The translations under genes and the position numbers were made by a program. DNA of 64,000 nucleotides, taken from the NCBI RefSeq assembly GCF_000377665.1, contig NZ_KB898650.1, forward strand, positions 186,001-250,000, in the 5' to 3' direction. Shown here piece by piece: positions 37,122-52,039 of this stretch (positions are counted from its first letter, which is position 1; every line of letters starts with the position of its first letter). The DNA comes from Vreelandella zhanjiangensis DSM 21076. Lineage in GTDB: Bacteria > Pseudomonadota > Gammaproteobacteria > Pseudomonadales > Halomonadaceae. The notes under the pieces are model-generated. The model was not told the DNA's origin. It searched no databases and worked only from the letters and a program-made list of their open reading frames with translations.

Positions 37122-37226
37122 GTGCATATATAAACGCGAACTCTACAAACACTGCGCTTACAAACGCCGTACGTCGAAACGTCTTTCTTAAAAGCGACGC
37201 TCTTAGAAACGACGCTTTTAGAAACG
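37122..37226 (-). repeat. seven degenerate 15-bp units beginning inside the rpsG end
   Basis: On the minus strand units of 15 bp run from 37226 to 37122: CGTTTCTAAAAGCGT, CGTTTCTAAGAGCGT, CGCTTTTAAGAAAGA, then increasingly changed copies beginning CGTTT, CGTTT, TGTTT, CGTTT. The first includes the last two codons and the TAA of rpsG. Because 15 is a multiple of 3, units 2, 3, 5 and 6 carry further in-frame stops. Confidence 0.85.
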
Positions 37227-37688
37227 ATAGTGCGAGAAAGCTTTGTTGGCTTCGGCCATACGATGCACGTCTTCGCGCTTCTTAACGGCTGAACCTTTAC
37301 CTTCTGCGGCATCCAGCATTTCGCCTGCCAGACGCTGAACCATCGTTTTCTCACCGCGACGACGCGCCGCGTCTACCAGCCAGCGCATAGCCAGCGCTTG
37401 ACGACGAGACGGACGAACTTCAACCGGCACCTGATAAGTTGCACCACCAACGCGGCGCGACTTCACTTCGACCATCGGCTGGATGGTTTCCAGCGCCTTG
37501 TCGAAGATTTCCAGCGGCTCTTCACTACTACGCTCGGCAACCTTGTCCAACGCACCATAAACGATGCGCTCAGCTATGGACTTCTTGCCGCTGACCATCA
37601 GGTGGTTCATGAACTTCGCCAGACGCTCACTTCCGAACTTGGGATCCGGCAGGATTTCGCGCTTAGCTACAACTCTTCTTCTAGGCAT
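37218..37688 (-). CDS. rpsG: 30S ribosomal protein uS7
   Basis: This 156-residue primary 16S-binding protein organises the 30S head. It contains [20 protein letters not shown] at the start and [13 protein letters not shown]. It ends in [10 protein letters not shown]; the last codons and stop are the first unit of a tandem repeat. S7 represses the str operon in E. coli by binding between rpsL and rpsG; the 155-bp spacer here could serve the same role. Confidence 0.97.
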   Translation of the reverse strand: MPRRRVVAKREILPDPKFGSERLAKFMNHLMVSGKKSIAERIVYGALDKVAERSSEEPLEIFDKALETIQPMVEVKSRRVGGATYQVPVEVRPSRRQALAMRWLVDAARRRGEKTMVQRLAGEMLDAAEGKGSAVKKREDVHRMAEANKAFSHYRF

Positions 37689-37843
37689 GATAAGCCCTCA
37701 ATTAAGGATCCTTCAGGTAAACCCGGGACTCGCACTAGGCGTTTAACACCCTGCATTGCCCGACCTTACTCTTATCAGACCGTCATATTCATATTGAACA
37801 TTACGTTGCTTACGCTGCAAACGCAGCGTGACGGCAAGCAGTC

Positions 37844-38218
37844 TTAAGACTTCGGACGCTTAGTACCGTACTTAGAACGACCCTGCTTACGGTTCTGTAC
37901 GCCAGACGTATCAAGGGCGCCACGAACGGTGTGATAACGCACACCTGGCAAATCCTTTACACGACCGCCGCGAATCAGAACAACAGAGTGCTCTTGCAGG
38001 TTGTGACCTTCACCACCGATGTAAGAAGAAACTTCGAAACCGTTGGTCAGGCGCACACGGCAAACCTTACGCAGGGCCGAGTTAGGCTTCTTAGGGGTAG
38101 TGGTGTATACACGCGTACATACGCCGCGTTTTTGCGGACAGGCCTGCAGCGCGGGCACGTCACTTTTAGTAACGGGGCGCTTGCGCGGCTTGCGCACTAG
38201 CTGATTAATCGTTGCCAT
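37844..38218 (-). CDS. rpsL: 30S ribosomal protein uS12
   Basis: This 124-residue protein of the decoding centre has [12 protein letters not shown] and [14 protein letters not shown]. The two lysines changed in streptomycin-resistant mutants are both wild type here, and the KDLPG Asp is the target of RimO in E. coli. It is the first gene of the str operon, after its own promoter. Confidence 0.98.
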   Translation of the reverse strand: MATINQLVRKPRKRPVTKSDVPALQACPQKRGVCTRVYTTTPKKPNSALRKVCRVRLTNGFEVSSYIGGEGHNLQEHSVVLIRGGRVKDLPGVRYHTVRGALDTSGVQNRKQGRSKYGTKRPKS

Positions 38219-38307
38219 GGTGTTTAGCTGACTCCAATGGTTGCCTAGCCTTCAACAAATACGGGCAGCGGATGCGGGCGCACCCACCCCACTGTTAAAG
38301 GCTGCGC

Positions 38308-38337
38308 ATTCTAAAGGCTGATCCTAGGCGCCGTCAA
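38308..38337 (-). promoter_or_regulatory. promoter of rpsL-rpsG-fusA-tuf
   Basis: On the minus strand TTGACG (38337-38332) is separated by 18 nt from TAGAAT (38313-38308), followed by a GC-rich discriminator (GCGC) much like that of the S10 promoter. It lies 90 bp before rpsL and overlaps one arm of a nested inverted repeat. Confidence 0.75.
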
Positions 38338-38382
38338 GTCTTGCCGGCGGTTTAACCGGCAAGTTAACGGCTCTAGGATCAG
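38318..38382. repeat. nested inverted repeat between rpoC and rpsL
   Basis: Three stems are nested: CTGATCCTAG/CTAGGATCAG (10 bp, outer), GCCGT/ACGGC (5 bp) and CTTGCCGG/CCGGCAAG (8 bp, inner). There is no T-run, so simple termination is doubtful. It may end rpoC mRNA by processing, or act as DNA. Confidence 0.75.
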
Positions 38383-38406
38383 ATACTCATTTTTTACTAC
38401 TCGGTT

Positions 38407-42621
<4,215 letters not shown>

Positions 42622-42631
42622 AGCACGGCTC

Positions 42632-45600
42632 CTAGCTCTCTAACTCGATATCGATGCCCAGCGAGCGGATTTCCTTCACGAGTACATTGAAGGATTCCGG
42701 CATGCCTGCCTGCATGGTGTGGTCGCCATCCACGATGTTTTTATACATCTTGGTGCGGCCTTCGACGTCGTCCGATTTGACGGTGAGCATCTCTTGCAGG
42801 GTGTAGGCCGCGCCATAGGCTTCCAGCGCCCACACTTCCATCTCACCAAAGCGCTGACCACCGAACTGTGCTTTACCACCCAAGGGCTGCTGGGTAACCA
42901 GCGAGTAAGAGCCGGTAGAACGAGCGTGCATCTTGTCGTCTACCAGGTGGTTCAGTTTCAGCATGTACATGTAGCCGACGGTCACCGGGCGATCAAACGC
43001 ATCACCGGTACGGCCATCGTGCAGTTTCATCTGACCTGACTCAGGAATGTCCGCAAGCTTCAGCAGGTGTTTGATTTCGTGCTCTTTGGCACCATCAAAT
43101 ACCGGCGTGGCCATGGGCACACCGCCTTTAAGGTTCTTGGCCAGCGCAATGACTTCGTCATCACTGAGCGAGTCCAGATCTTCAGCGCGAGCACCCGGCG
43201 TGTTGTACACCTGACCCAGGAAGTCACGAATCTCGGCAACCTGCTGGCCACGTGCATCGCGCAGCATAGCGTCAATCTTGACACCCAGACCACGTGCCGC
43301 CATACCCAGGTGGGTTTCCAGAATCTGACCCACGTTCATACGCGACGGTACACCCAGCGGGTTAAGTACCACGTCGACCGGCTCGCCCTTCTCGTCGAAC
43401 GGCATGTCTTCGATCGGCATGATCGCGGAGATAACACCTTTGTTACCGTGACGACCGGCCATCTTGTCGCCTGGCTGGATGCGACGCTTGACCGCCATGT
43501 AAACCTTGACGATTTTGAGAACGCCAGGCGCCAGATCATCGCCCTGGGTCAACTTGCGTTTCTTGTCTTCGAAACGCTCATCCATCTCTTTACGACGGTT
43601 TTCCAGCTGCTCGTCGGCCTGGGCCAGAAGCTCATTGTAGGACTCATCCTGCATGCGCAGTTTGAACCACTGCTGACGCGGCAGCTCGTCGAGGTAAGCC
43701 TCGTCCAGCACGTCGCCTTTCTTGAGGTTCGGGCCGCCGTTAACGGCTTGGCCATCCAGCGTACGCTGCAGACGCTCAAACGTTGCATCTTCAGCAATAC
43801 GGTAGGTTTCCTGCAGGTCCTTACGCACTTCATCCAGCTGCATTTGCTCGATGGAGAGCGCACGTGAATCTTTTTCCACGCCGTCGCGAGTGAACACCTG
43901 AACGTCGATAACCGTACCTTTCATGCCCGTAGGAGCACGCAGGGAGGTATCTTTAACATCAGACGCCTTCTCACCGAAGATCGCACGCAGCAGCTTCTCT
44001 TCTGGCGTCAGCTGGGTTTCGCCCTTCGGCGTTACCTTGCCGACCAGAATGTCGCCCGGGCCAACTTCAGCACCGATGTAAACAACGCCCGCCTCGTCCA
44101 ATTTGCCCAGTGCGGATTCACCGACATTGGGAATATCAGAGGTGATCTCTTCCGGCCCCAGCTTGGTGTCGCGAGACACACAGGTCAGTTCCTGGATGTG
44201 GATCGTGGTGAAACGGTCTTCTTGAACCACCCGCTCAGACAGCAGGATGGAGTCCTCGAAGTTGTAGCCGTTCCAAGGCATGAACGCGATGCGCATGTTC
44301 TGACCGAGTGCCAGATCACCCATATCGACAGACGGGCCGTCGGCGAGAATATCGCCACGCGCAACGCTGTCACCAGGACGCACGATGGGGCGCTGGTTCA
44401 TACAGGTGTTTTGGTTCGAACGGGTGTACTTGGTCAGGTTGTAGATATCAACGCCGGCTTCACCGCCGATGATCTCATCTTCGCTAACCCGTACTACCAC
44501 ACGACGTGCATCTACCGAGTCGATAACACCGCCACGACGCGCCACGGCACATACGCCGGAGTCACGTGCCACGAAACGCTCCATGCCGGTACCCACAAGC
44601 GGCTTGTCAGCACGCAGAGTAGGAACGGCCTGACGCTGCATGTTCGCACCCATCAAGGCGCGGTTAGCATCATCGTGCTCCAGGAACGGAATCAGGGCAG
44701 CCGCCACCGATACAACCTGACGCGGAGAAACGTCCATCAGCGTCACTTGCTCAGGACGCATGAAGGTGGTTTCACCACGGTGACGTACCTGAACCAGGTC
44801 GTCAGAAAGCTTGTTGGACTCATCCACAGCAGCAGATGCCTGGGCGATAACAAAGTCGCCCTCTTCGATCGCTGACAGGTGAACGATATCGTCAGTTACC
44901 TGACCGGCATTAACCTTACGGTACGGCGTTTCAAGGAAGCCGTAGCTGTTGGTGTGACTGTAAGTGGCCAGCGAGTTGATCAGACCGATGTTCGGGCCTT
45001 CAGGTGTCTCGATGGGGCACAGACGGCCGTAGTGCGTGGCGTGTACGTCGCGCACCTCAAAGCCAGCGCGCTCACGGGTCAAACCACCCGGGCCGAGTGC
45101 AGACACACGACGCTTGTGGGTAACTTCCGAAAGCGGGTTGTTCTGGTCCATAAACTGGGACAGCTGGCTTGAACCGAAGAACTCTTTCACCGCCGCCGCC
45201 ACTGGCTTGGCGTTGATCAGATCTTGCGGCATCAGGCCTTCGCTTTCCGCCATGGAAAGACGCTCTTTGACCGCACGCTCAACACGCACCAGACCTACAC
45301 GGAACTGGTTTTCGGCCATTTCGCCTACACAGCGAATACGACGGTTGCCCAGGTGATCGATATCGTCAACGTCACCAAAGCCGTTACGAATATTGATCAG
45401 CTCGCGCAGTACGTCGAGAATGTCTTTGCGGTCCAGCACGCCGGAACCCGTGTCGGCTTCGCGACGCAGACGACGGTTGAACTTCATGCGGCCCACACCT
45501 GAAAGATCGTAGCGATCTTCAGTAAAGAACAGGTTGTGGAACAGCGTTTCAGCCGACTCTTTAGTGGGCGGCTCGCCGGGACGCATCATGCGGTAAATTT

Positions 45601-46708
45601 CAACCAGCGCTTCCAACGCCGATCCGGTCGTATCCAACTTCAAGGTGTCGGAAATGAACGAGCCGCAATCCAGGTCGTTGGTATAAAGCGTTTCAATGCG
45701 CGTGATACCGCCCTGAGCCATACGCTCAAGCACTTCAGGGGTAATTTCAGTATTACACGGGCAGATCAGCTCGCCAGTCTTGGTATCCACTTGATCGTGG
45801 GCCAGCGTTTTGCCGAACAGGTACTCCATCGGCACGTCCAGACGCTCAAGGCCAGCTTTTTCAAGCTGACGAATGTGCTTCTGGGTGATCCGACGACCTT
45901 CTTCAACAATCAGCTCACCGTTGCCATCTTTAATGTCAAAGGTGGCGGTTTCACCGCGCAGGCGCGACGGCACCAGCTCCACAGAGAAACCGGATTTCTC
46001 GATGTGGAACACGCTAGTGTCGAAGAATTCACTAAGGATCTCTTCAGTGCTCATGCCCAGCGCACGCATCAGTACCGAAGCCGGCAGTTTACGGCGACGG
46101 TCAATACGCACGAATACGTTGTCTTTCGGGTCGAACTCAAAGTCCAACCAGGAGCCACGGTAAGGAATTACGCGGGCAGAGTAGAGCAACTTGCCTGAGG
46201 AGTGGCTCTTACCTTTGTCGTGATCGAAGAACACACCGGGCGAGCGGTGGAGCTGGGAAACGATAACCCGCTCAGTACCGTTGATCACAAAGGTACCGTT
46301 CTCAGTCATCAGGGGGATTTCCCCCATGTAGACTTCTTGCTCTTTAATATCCTTGATTGCCTTGTTCGAGGAATCGCGATCATAAATGATCAAGCGAACC
46401 TTGACGCGCAGCGGGGCGGAATACGTCACGCCGCGCAGCTGACACTCCTTAACATCGAACGCCGGCGTGCCAAAACGGTAGCTAACGTACTCAAGTGCTG
46501 CGTTACCCGAGAAACTCTCAATCGGAAACACGGACTTGAACGCCGCATGCAGGCCAACTTCGTGACGCTCGTCAGGCGAACGATCTTGCTGGAGAAAGTC
46601 GTAATAGGAATCAAGCTGGATGGCCAGCAAGTAAGGCACATCCATCACTTGGGGCAGTTTGCCGAAATCCTTGCGGATGCGTTTTTTCTCAGTATATGAG
46701 TAAGCCAT
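42632..46708 (-). CDS. rpoB: RNA polymerase subunit beta
   Basis: This 1358-residue subunit is slightly longer than in E. coli (1342). The rifampicin pocket ([20 protein letters not shown] and [13 protein letters not shown]) is wild type. Late conserved blocks include [13 protein letters not shown] and [15 protein letters not shown]. It follows rplL after 257 bp that contain a terminator-like hairpin. Confidence 0.98.
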   Translation of the reverse strand: MAYSYTEKKRIRKDFGKLPQVMDVPYLLAIQLDSYYDFLQQDRSPDERHEVGLHAAFKSVFPIESFSGNAALEYVSYRFGTPAFDVKECQLRGVTYSAPLRVKVRLIIYDRDSSNKAIKDIKEQEVYMGEIPLMTENGTFVINGTERVIVSQLHRSPGVFFDHDKGKSHSSGKLLYSARVIPYRGSWLDFEFDPKDNVFVRIDRRRKLPASVLMRALGMSTEEILSEFFDTSVFHIEKSGFSVELVPSRLRGETATFDIKDGNGELIVEEGRRITQKHIRQLEKAGLERLDVPMEYLFGKTLAHDQVDTKTGELICPCNTEITPEVLERMAQGGITRIETLYTNDLDCGSFISDTLKLDTTGSALEALVEIYRMMRPGEPPTKESAETLFHNLFFTEDRYDLSGVGRMKFNRRLRREADTGSGVLDRKDILDVLRELINIRNGFGDVDDIDHLGNRRIRCVGEMAENQFRVGLVRVERAVKERLSMAESEGLMPQDLINAKPVAAAVKEFFGSSQLSQFMDQNNPLSEVTHKRRVSALGPGGLTRERAGFEVRDVHATHYGRLCPIETPEGPNIGLINSLATYSHTNSYGFLETPYRKVNAGQVTDDIVHLSAIEEGDFVIAQASAAVDESNKLSDDLVQVRHRGETTFMRPEQVTLMDVSPRQVVSVAAALIPFLEHDDANRALMGANMQRQAVPTLRADKPLVGTGMERFVARDSGVCAVARRGGVIDSVDARRVVVRVSEDEIIGGEAGVDIYNLTKYTRSNQNTCMNQRPIVRPGDSVARGDILADGPSVDMGDLALGQNMRIAFMPWNGYNFEDSILLSERVVQEDRFTTIHIQELTCVSRDTKLGPEEITSDIPNVGESALGKLDEAGVVYIGAEVGPGDILVGKVTPKGETQLTPEEKLLRAIFGEKASDVKDTSLRAPTGMKGTVIDVQVFTRDGVEKDSRALSIEQMQLDEVRKDLQETYRIAEDATFERLQRTLDGQAVNGGPNLKKGDVLDEAYLDELPRQQWFKLRMQDESYNELLAQADEQLENRRKEMDERFEDKKRKLTQGDDLAPGVLKIVKVYMAVKRRIQPGDKMAGRHGNKGVISAIMPIEDMPFDEKGEPVDVVLNPLGVPSRMNVGQILETHLGMAARGLGVKIDAMLRDARGQQVAEIRDFLGQVYNTPGARAEDLDSLSDDEVIALAKNLKGGVPMATPVFDGAKEHEIKHLLKLADIPESGQMKLHDGRTGDAFDRPVTVGYMYMLKLNHLVDDKMHARSTGSYSLVTQQPLGGKAQFGGQRFGEMEVWALEAYGAAYTLQEMLTVKSDDVEGRTKMYKNIVDGDHTMQAGMPESFNVLVKEIRSLGIDIELES

Positions 46709-46885
46709 CTGTATTCCCCAGCTTGTTCACCATGGGTGACCGATGCGTGGTCATCGCTGCCCTGCGCGGGCGTGTCAGACGCAGACAGCAAGCTCCTAAA
46801 TCGGTAGCTCGCCGTCGAAAATCTTGATCGATAACAGTATTACAACAACGGTATTACTGTGTTTCTGTAACAACCTATAAGTTGC

Positions 46886-46925
46886 AACAGAAAAAGGCCG
46901 GCAGCGGGAAAACCCGCCGCCAGCC
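46886..46925 (-). terminator. rplL-rpoB attenuator/terminator hairpin
   Basis: On the minus strand GGCTGGCGGCGGG-TTTT-CCCGCTGCCGGCC forms a 13-bp stem (two G-U pairs) followed by TTTTT. E. coli has a partial terminator at this place that lowers rpoBC relative to rplL, and the same use is likely here. Confidence 0.88.
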
Positions 46926-46965
46926 GTGGAAGCTTACGCAGCGCGTAAAGCCGTCAGCACAAGGA

Positions 46966-47337
46966 TTACTTGAGCTCGACGCTTGCGCCCGCTTCTTCCA
47001 GCTTCGCTTTTGCTGCTTCTGCGTCGTCTTTGGACATGGCTTCTTTGATAGTTGCCGGAGCGCCGTCAACAGCGCCTTTAGCTTCTTTCAGGCCAAGACC
47101 AGTGATTTCACGAACGGCTTTGATGACGTTAACTTTCTTGTCACCAGCAGAGGTCAGAACCAGGTCAAACTCGGTTTGCTCTTCTGCAGCAGCTTCGCCG
47201 CCACCAGCCGGGCCAGCCATAACAGCTGCAGCAGCTGATACGCCGAATTTCTCTTCCATTGCTTCGATCAGCTCAACAACTTCCATTACGGACATGTCGG
47301 CTACAGCATTGATGATATCGTCTTTAGACAGTGCCAT
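46966..47337 (-). CDS. rplL: 50S ribosomal protein bL12 (L7/L12)
   Basis: This 123-residue stalk protein recruits translation GTPases. The N-terminal dimer domain ([17 protein letters not shown]), an Ala/Gly/Glu-rich hinge (about 37-52) and the C-terminal domain with [15 protein letters not shown] are clear. Four or more copies bind uL10 per ribosome, fitting the hairpin placed after it to make more rplL than rpoB. Confidence 0.98.
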   Translation of the reverse strand: MALSKDDIINAVADMSVMEVVELIEAMEEKFGVSAAAAVMAGPAGGGEAAAEEQTEFDLVLTSAGDKKVNVIKAVREITGLGLKEAKGAVDGAPATIKEAMSKDDAEAAKAKLEEAGASVELK

Positions 47338-47448
47338 TTTTCATTCCTAACTTTGCGGGAGTCTCGGTCGGCCGAGGACTCAGGATTCATTGCTCGGTTC
47401 AGGCAACGCAATCGACATAGCGTTCACGCCGCCTGCAAAAAGGTCTGC

Positions 47449-47952
47449 TTACGCAGCTTCTTCTTGCTTCTGATCGCGCAGAGCGGCCAGGGTACGAACC
47501 AGCTTGCCAGCGGAGGCTTCTTTCATTACCGACATCAACTTGGCAATTGCTTCGTTGTAAGTCGGTAGGGTTGCCAGACGGTCGATGTCAGCAGCCGGGA
47601 TCAGTTCGCCTTCGTAGGCCAACGCCTTCACTTCGAAGTTCTGCTCAGTTTTAGCAAACTCTTTGAACAAGCGAGCGGCAGCGCCCGGATGATCAGTAGA
47701 GAAAGCCAACAGAGTCGGACCAACAAAGCTCTCGTTCAGACACTCCCACTGAGTGCCCTCGAGGGCGCGGCGAGCCAGCGTGTTGCGAACAACGCGCAGC
47801 TCTACACCATTCTCACGTGCCTGCTTACGCAGATCGGTCATTTTACCGACCGTTACACCGCGAGAATCGGCAACTACGACGGAGAGTGCGCCCTTGGCCG
47901 CTTCACTGACCTCGGCAACAATCGCTTTCTTGCCTTCAAGTGCTAGTGGCAC
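47449..47952 (-). CDS. rplJ: 50S ribosomal protein uL10
   Basis: This 167-residue stalk base protein binds 23S rRNA and bL12 dimers. The GTG at 47952 is chosen: AAGGAG lies 8 nt upstream, and it starts at (V)[19 protein letters not shown], aligned with E. coli L10. A longer open frame runs upstream through the leader but is not conserved. The C-terminal helix that anchors bL12 is present ([14 protein letters not shown]). Confidence 0.96.
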   Translation of the reverse strand: MPLALEGKKAIVAEVSEAAKGALSVVVADSRGVTVGKMTDLRKQARENGVELRVVRNTLARRALEGTQWECLNESFVGPTLLAFSTDHPGAAARLFKEFAKTEQNFEVKALAYEGELIPAADIDRLATLPTYNEAIAKLMSVMKEASAGKLVRTLAALRDQKQEEAA

Positions 47953-47961
47953 AGTGATCAC

Positions 47962-48220
47962 TCCTTCGTGCCGAAACCTTTTCAAGGCTTCGGAGGTTAC
48001 CATCTCTTCCAGGCCTGATATAACCAGCGCTGGAAGCCTTAGGGGATGGTGCTCACCAGAAAGCGAAGTCGCTAAAAAAGCTACAACCAACTGGCGGCCA
48101 CACCATCTGCGCAGGCGCTTTAGGCAATTAAGCCGCGTTGAGATGAGACATCCAGCGCGGCACCTGCGGTCTTTGACGGTGCTCTGGCAGGTTTACCTAA
48201 CCAGAGGACCGCAAAGTTCT
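47962..48220 (-). promoter_or_regulatory. L10 leader (autoregulatory RNA) before rplJ
   Basis: About 300 nt between rplA and rplJ are non-coding. A nested hairpin is visible: TGCGGTC/GACCGCA (48213-48165) encloses CTCTGG/CCAGAG and AGGT/ACCT, and a second stem GCCGCG/CGCGGC lies downstream. In E. coli the L10-L12 complex binds such a leader to repress translation; a separate rplJL promoter may also be here. Confidence 0.65.
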
Positions 48221-48256
48221 TGCTCGGTTCTTACTTAAAACCTGTCGACGACCTGC

Positions 48257-48949
48257 TTATACCAGCGCAGAGTGGTCGATAGTCAGACCTGGGCCCATGG
48301 TAGTGGACAGGGTGACTTTCTTAAAGTAAATACCTTTAGAGGAGCTCGGCTTGAGCCTCTTAAGGTCAGCAACCAGCGCTTCCAGGTTACCCTGAACGGC
48401 GGCCGCATCAAACGTCACTTTACCCAGCGTAGTGTGGATAATGCCGTTTTTGTCAGTACGGAAGCGTACCTGACCAGCTTTGGCGTTTTTGACAGCAGTT
48501 GCAACGTCAGGCGTTACGGTGCCGACTTTCGGGTTAGGCATCAGGCCACGCGGACCCAGAATCTGGCCCAGCTGACCGACAACGCGCATAGCATCCGGAG
48601 AAGCGATAACGACGTCAAAGTCCATCACGCCCTTCTTCACTTGCTCAGCCAGATCTTCCATACCCACGATGTCAGCGCCTGCTTCTTTAGCAGCATCGGC
48701 GTTAGCACCTTGAGTGAAGACCGCTACGCGTACGTCTTTACCGGTGCCGTTAGGCATGACGGTAGCGCCACGTACAACCTGGTCAGATTTACGCGGATCA
48801 ACACCCAGGTTGATCGCAACGTCAACAGACTCGTTGAATTTAACGGTAGACAGCTCAGCAAGCAGTGCAACCGCTTCTTCCAGAGAGTAAGCCTTGTTGG
48901 CATCTACTTTCTCGCGAATTACCTTCGCGCGCTTAGACAGTTTAGCCAT
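48257..48949 (-). CDS. rplA: 50S ribosomal protein uL1
   Basis: This 230-residue mobile-stalk protein helps release E-site tRNA. It includes [15 protein letters not shown] and the signature [15 protein letters not shown]. In many bacteria L1 represses its own operon at rplK. Confidence 0.98.
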   Translation of the reverse strand: MAKLSKRAKVIREKVDANKAYSLEEAVALLAELSTVKFNESVDVAINLGVDPRKSDQVVRGATVMPNGTGKDVRVAVFTQGANADAAKEAGADIVGMEDLAEQVKKGVMDFDVVIASPDAMRVVGQLGQILGPRGLMPNPKVGTVTPDVATAVKNAKAGQVRFRTDKNGIIHTTLGKVTFDAAAVQGNLEALVADLKRLKPSSSKGIYFKKVTLSTTMGPGLTIDHSALV

Positions 48950-48951
48950 GA

Positions 48952-49383
48952 TCAGAGACCCTCCACGTTAAGGCCCATGCTACGAGCGCTGCCTGCAATA
49001 GTACGTACGGCGGCATCGAGATCAGAAGCCGTCAGATCCGGCTCTTTAGTCTTGGCGATCTCTTCAAGCTGCTCGCGAGTCACGGTGCCGACCTTCTTCT
49101 TGTTCGGCTCGCCAGAACCCGACTTGATACCAGCGGCTTTTTTCAGCAGCACGGCAGCAGGCGGAGTTTTGGTAACGAACGTGAAGCTACGGTCAGAGTA
49201 GACAGTGATCACGACAGGCGTCGGCAGGCCCGGCTCAATTTCTTGAGTCGCGGCGTTGAACGCCTTACAGAATTCCATGATGTTCACGCCGTGCTGACCC
49301 AGCGCGGGGCCTACGGGCGGACTTGGATTGGCTTTACCTGCAGCTACCTGCAGTTTGATGTAAGCCTGGACTTTCTTGGCCAT
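48952..49383 (-). CDS. rplK: 50S ribosomal protein uL11
   Basis: This 143-residue protein of the GTPase-associated centre is required for RelA activation. It has [20 protein letters not shown] and [15 protein letters not shown], with the proline helix that binds thiostrepton. The stop is 2 bp before rplA. Confidence 0.98.
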   Translation of the reverse strand: MAKKVQAYIKLQVAAGKANPSPPVGPALGQHGVNIMEFCKAFNAATQEIEPGLPTPVVITVYSDRSFTFVTKTPPAAVLLKKAAGIKSGSGEPNKKKVGTVTREQLEEIAKTKEPDLTASDLDAAVRTIAGSARSMGLNVEGL

Positions 49384-49500
49384 GGTAAATACTCCAATTG
49401 GGTAATAGCGCCTTGCGGCTCCCCGGGACTAACGAGACAGCCATAGGCTGCCTCTTGCGAATATACGGCGCCATTAGCGCCCTACTCTTAATTTGCGAGT

Positions 49501-50034
49501 TTACTCTTTTTCAACCTGAGAAAACTCTAGCTCGACAGGCGTGGCACGCCCAAAGATCAATACGCTGACCTGCAAACGGCTCTTATCGTAGTTGACTTCC
49601 TCAACCACACCGTTGAAGTCAGCGAACGGACCATCGATAACACGCACCGACTGACCCGGCTCAAACATTGTTTTGGGCCGCGGCTTGTCGGTTCCGTCTT
49701 TAACGCGGCGCAAAATAGCGTCCGCTTCACGGGTCGTGATCGCAGCCGGTTTTTCTTTAGTTCCGCCAATGAAGCCCATTACACGCGGGGTTTCATTAAC
49801 GAGGTGCCATGTTTCGTCGACCATCTCCATCTCGACCAGTACATAGCCAGGATAGAATTTACGCTCACTCTTGCGGCGTTTACCGTCGCGCATCTCAACG
49901 ACTTCTTCCGTCGGCACCAGAATCTCGCCAAAACGATCTTCCATACCGTGCATTTTCACACGCTCGATCAGCGAGCGCATAACATGCTTTTCAAAACCGG
50001 AATAGGCGTGGACGACGTACCAACGTTTGGACAT
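49501..50034 (-). CDS. nusG: transcription termination/antitermination factor NusG
   Basis: This 177-residue factor links RNA polymerase to Rho or to uS10 on the ribosome. The NGN domain starts [17 protein letters not shown], and the C-terminal KOW domain contains [17 protein letters not shown]. The ATG at 50034 is 8 bp after secE; a longer frame overlaps secE and is rejected. Confidence 0.98.
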   Translation of the reverse strand: MSKRWYVVHAYSGFEKHVMRSLIERVKMHGMEDRFGEILVPTEEVVEMRDGKRRKSERKFYPGYVLVEMEMVDETWHLVNETPRVMGFIGGTKEKPAAITTREADAILRRVKDGTDKPRPKTMFEPGQSVRVIDGPFADFNGVVEEVNYDKSRLQVSVLIFGRATPVELEFSQVEKE

Positions 50035-50042
50035 GAAAACTC

Positions 50043-50426
50043 CTAACCAATGACGCCGGACATTGCCCAGCCAAGAAGAGTATCGATCAACCACAGCATC
50101 AAACCCACCACAACAACAGCCACCAAGACAATCGCGGTGGTTTGAATTGTTTCGGGGCGGGTCGGCCATACAACGCGCTGAATCTCTTTCTTGGCGCTAA
50201 CGGCAAGCTCTGTCAGGTCGCGACCTTTGGCAGTGGTAAGTGCGATCAAACCAGCAAGCGCACATAAAACCACTACACCCAACACGCGGTAGAGCAGACC
50301 AGTATCGGCGAAATAGGTATTACCAACGACAGCAACGACAAGCAGCGCTATAACCGCCGCCCACTTGAGCCCGTCATGGCGCGCCTGTTGCACCTCGGTA
50401 CCGTGCTTTACAGAACCAGGCTTCAT
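50043..50426 (-). CDS. secE: preprotein translocase subunit SecE
   Basis: This 127-residue protein clamps SecY. Three membrane segments are visible (about 20-37, 42-60 and 95-118), as in E. coli-type SecE. The conserved amphipathic region with [15 protein letters not shown] precedes the last one. The gene follows tRNA-Trp by about 70 bp and is likely co-transcribed with it and nusG. Confidence 0.96.
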   Translation of the reverse strand: MKPGSVKHGTEVQQARHDGLKWAAVIALLVVAVVGNTYFADTGLLYRVLGVVVLCALAGLIALTTAKGRDLTELAVSAKKEIQRVVWPTRPETIQTTAIVLVAVVVVGLMLWLIDTLLGWAMSGVIG

Positions 50427-50497
50427 AAAACGAGACTCCTTAGGGTGCGGCTACAATAAAGGAATTCTGGAAAATCACATGCCAACCTGGGGAAGGT

Positions 50498-50573
<76 letters not shown>

Positions 50574-50624
50574 GTATCATCCTGCGCATAGGCACTCACT
50601 ACCACCTACACAACAGCGGGCGCC

Positions 50625-50653
50625 ATGGTAGCGGAAATAAACCCACCTGACAA
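50625..50653 (-). promoter_or_regulatory. candidate promoter of tRNA-Trp-secE-nusG
   Basis: On the minus strand TTGTCA (50653-50648), a 17-nt spacer and TACCAT (50630-50625), then a GC-rich discriminator. The hexamers match consensus 5/6 and 4/6. It follows the terminator of the previous tRNA unit, where a new promoter is needed. Confidence 0.55.
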
Positions 50654-50694
50654 CCCTTTCCTCTACACCAAGCCCGAAGACATAAATGTAGAGA

Positions 50695-50722
50695 CAAAAA
50701 AAGCGAGCTTCGCTCGCTTTTC
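50695..50722 (-). terminator. terminator after tRNA-Thr
   Basis: On the minus strand AAAAGCGAGC-GAA-GCTCGCTTTT with further Ts forms a classical intrinsic terminator just after tRNA-Thr, at the spot where tufB is found in related genomes. Confidence 0.9.
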
Positions 50723-50730
50723 TCGCAATA

Positions 50731-50805
50731 TGGAGCTCATGGACGGAATTGAACCGTCGACCTCACCCTTACCAAGGGTGTGCTCTACCCCTGAGCTACA
50801 TGAGC
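50731..50805 (-). tRNA. tRNA-Thr (anticodon GGT)
   Basis: A 75-nt cloverleaf with acceptor GCTCATG/CATGAGC and an encoded CCA. The anticodon arm ACCCTTGGTAAGGGT shows GGT. Confidence 0.97.
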
Positions 50806-50819
50806 CAAAACACATCAAC

Positions 50820-50893
50820 TGGAGCGGGCGGCGGGAATCGAACCCGCACCATCAGCTTGGAAGGCTGAGGTTCTACCGTTGAACTACGCCCGC
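50820..50893 (-). tRNA. tRNA-Gly (anticodon TCC)
   Basis: A 74-nt cloverleaf with acceptor GCGGGCG/CGCCCGC and an encoded CCA. The anticodon arm CAGCCTTCCAAGCTG shows TCC. Confidence 0.97.
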
Positions 50894-50997
50894 GTAACTG
50901 CTGCCAGGATTACAAGCCGCCGCACGCCGAACGATAGACAATGCCCACTACCGGCTTTCATCCTACAACACCGACCAAAATCGCTGCTGCTTAAATC

Positions 50998-51081
<84 letters not shown>

Positions 51082-51095
51082 AGCTTTGGCGGCAC

Positions 51096-51123
51096 ATTAT
51101 GCCAGCCTCCAAAACACTGTCAA
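51096..51123 (-). promoter_or_regulatory. promoter of tRNA-Tyr-Gly-Thr unit
   Basis: On the minus strand TTGACA (51123-51118), a 16-nt spacer and CATAAT (51101-51096), then a GC-rich start region, 15 bp upstream of tRNA-Tyr. The -35 is perfect and the -10 matches 5/6. Confidence 0.8.
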
Positions 51124-51199
51124 GCTAGATATTACTTAATTTATCGTAGCTTGCGATGCTTGCGCATCTGTTTGCTGCCTTGGAACGCGCTGCATTCTG

Positions 51200-52039
51200 T
51201 CAAAGCAGCATTGAGAATGCAAGTCCTGCGCGAATTTTTTCTAATGATACCGGCTCAGGGACTTTCGGCGCCCCGGACATTTTGCCCGCGCGCTCGGCAA
51301 ACGTTAGCGGGTAACAGGCTTCAAGCCCGCCATATACCATATCGGGCCACACCGCGTGTGGCACCTGCACGCCTCGCGATACCACTCGAGCGTCCCCCCC
51401 GGTAAGCAGCATGGGCAGTGATATGCCCTGCTGGTCGCACACCTCGCTGTAAATACGGTTGATGGCGCTGACAGCTGCCATAAAAATACCGTGATTGACC
51501 GCATCCACCGTGCGCCGCCCAGGCTCCAGCAAAGCATCCGCCTCGCTTTCCGGGTCGATGGCTACGTTTCGCGTGCCCAGCTTCAAGCTTTCTTTCATCA
51601 GGCGCAGCCCGGGGATAATGAAGCCCCCCAGGTGCACACCTCCGGGCAATACGAAATCGATGGTGATTGCGCTACCGCAATCTACCGCACAGCAGCCACC
51701 GGCCAACTGATATCCGGCCAGCGCCCCCATCCAACGATCCACCCCTAAACGACCAGGCTCGTCGTACCCGTTAACCACGCCCAGGGCTTCCGGCAAGGAG
51801 CGGGCCACAAATACGTGGCGCACCTGACGGCGCAGCAAGGTGACCGTTTCATCGAGTACCGCAGCGCGGGCAACGCTTGATATACGTACCGCCTCGACGA
51901 CATCGAGATCAGGAATATCCGCCCCAGGACGCCACTCCTCGCGGGTCCATACCGCCCCCCGCGAGCGTATTTCACTACTTTCGGCATCCTTGAGTCGCCA
52001 TTTCGACAAGGTGTTACCGATATCCAAATCCAGAATCAT
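51200..52039 (-). CDS. coaX: type III pantothenate kinase
   Basis: This 279-residue ASKHA-fold kinase makes the first step of coenzyme A synthesis. Motifs are DLDIGNT (nucleotide loop), GRLGVDRWMGALAG (pantothenate and metal) and AVDCGSAITIDF. CoaX needs a monovalent cation, and no classic CoaA is seen here. Its ATG overlaps the birA stop by 4 nt, the same birA-coaX pair as in pseudomonads. Confidence 0.93.
   Translation of the reverse strand: MILDLDIGNTLSKWRLKDAESSEIRSRGAVWTREEWRPGADIPDLDVVEAVRISSVARAAVLDETVTLLRRQVRHVFVARSLPEALGVVNGYDEPGRLGVDRWMGALAGYQLAGGCCAVDCGSAITIDFVLPGGVHLGGFIIPGLRLMKESLKLGTRNVAIDPESEADALLEPGRRTVDAVNHGIFMAAVSAINRIYSEVCDQQGISLPMLLTGGDARVVSRGVQVPHAVWPDMVYGGLEACYPLTFAERAGKMSGAPKVPEPVSLEKIRAGLAFSMLL

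Noticed and set aside
37028..37354. 108-codon frame overlapping the end of rpsG
   Set aside because: Its five-residue periodicity is just the 15-bp DNA repeat read in another frame.
43067..43867. 266-codon plus-strand frame within rpoB
   Set aside because: Shadow of rpoB, with no start signals and His/Thr-rich composition unlike real proteins here.
48272..49201. 309-codon plus-strand frame across rplA and rplK
   Set aside because: Shadow of two conserved genes; no support on its own strand.
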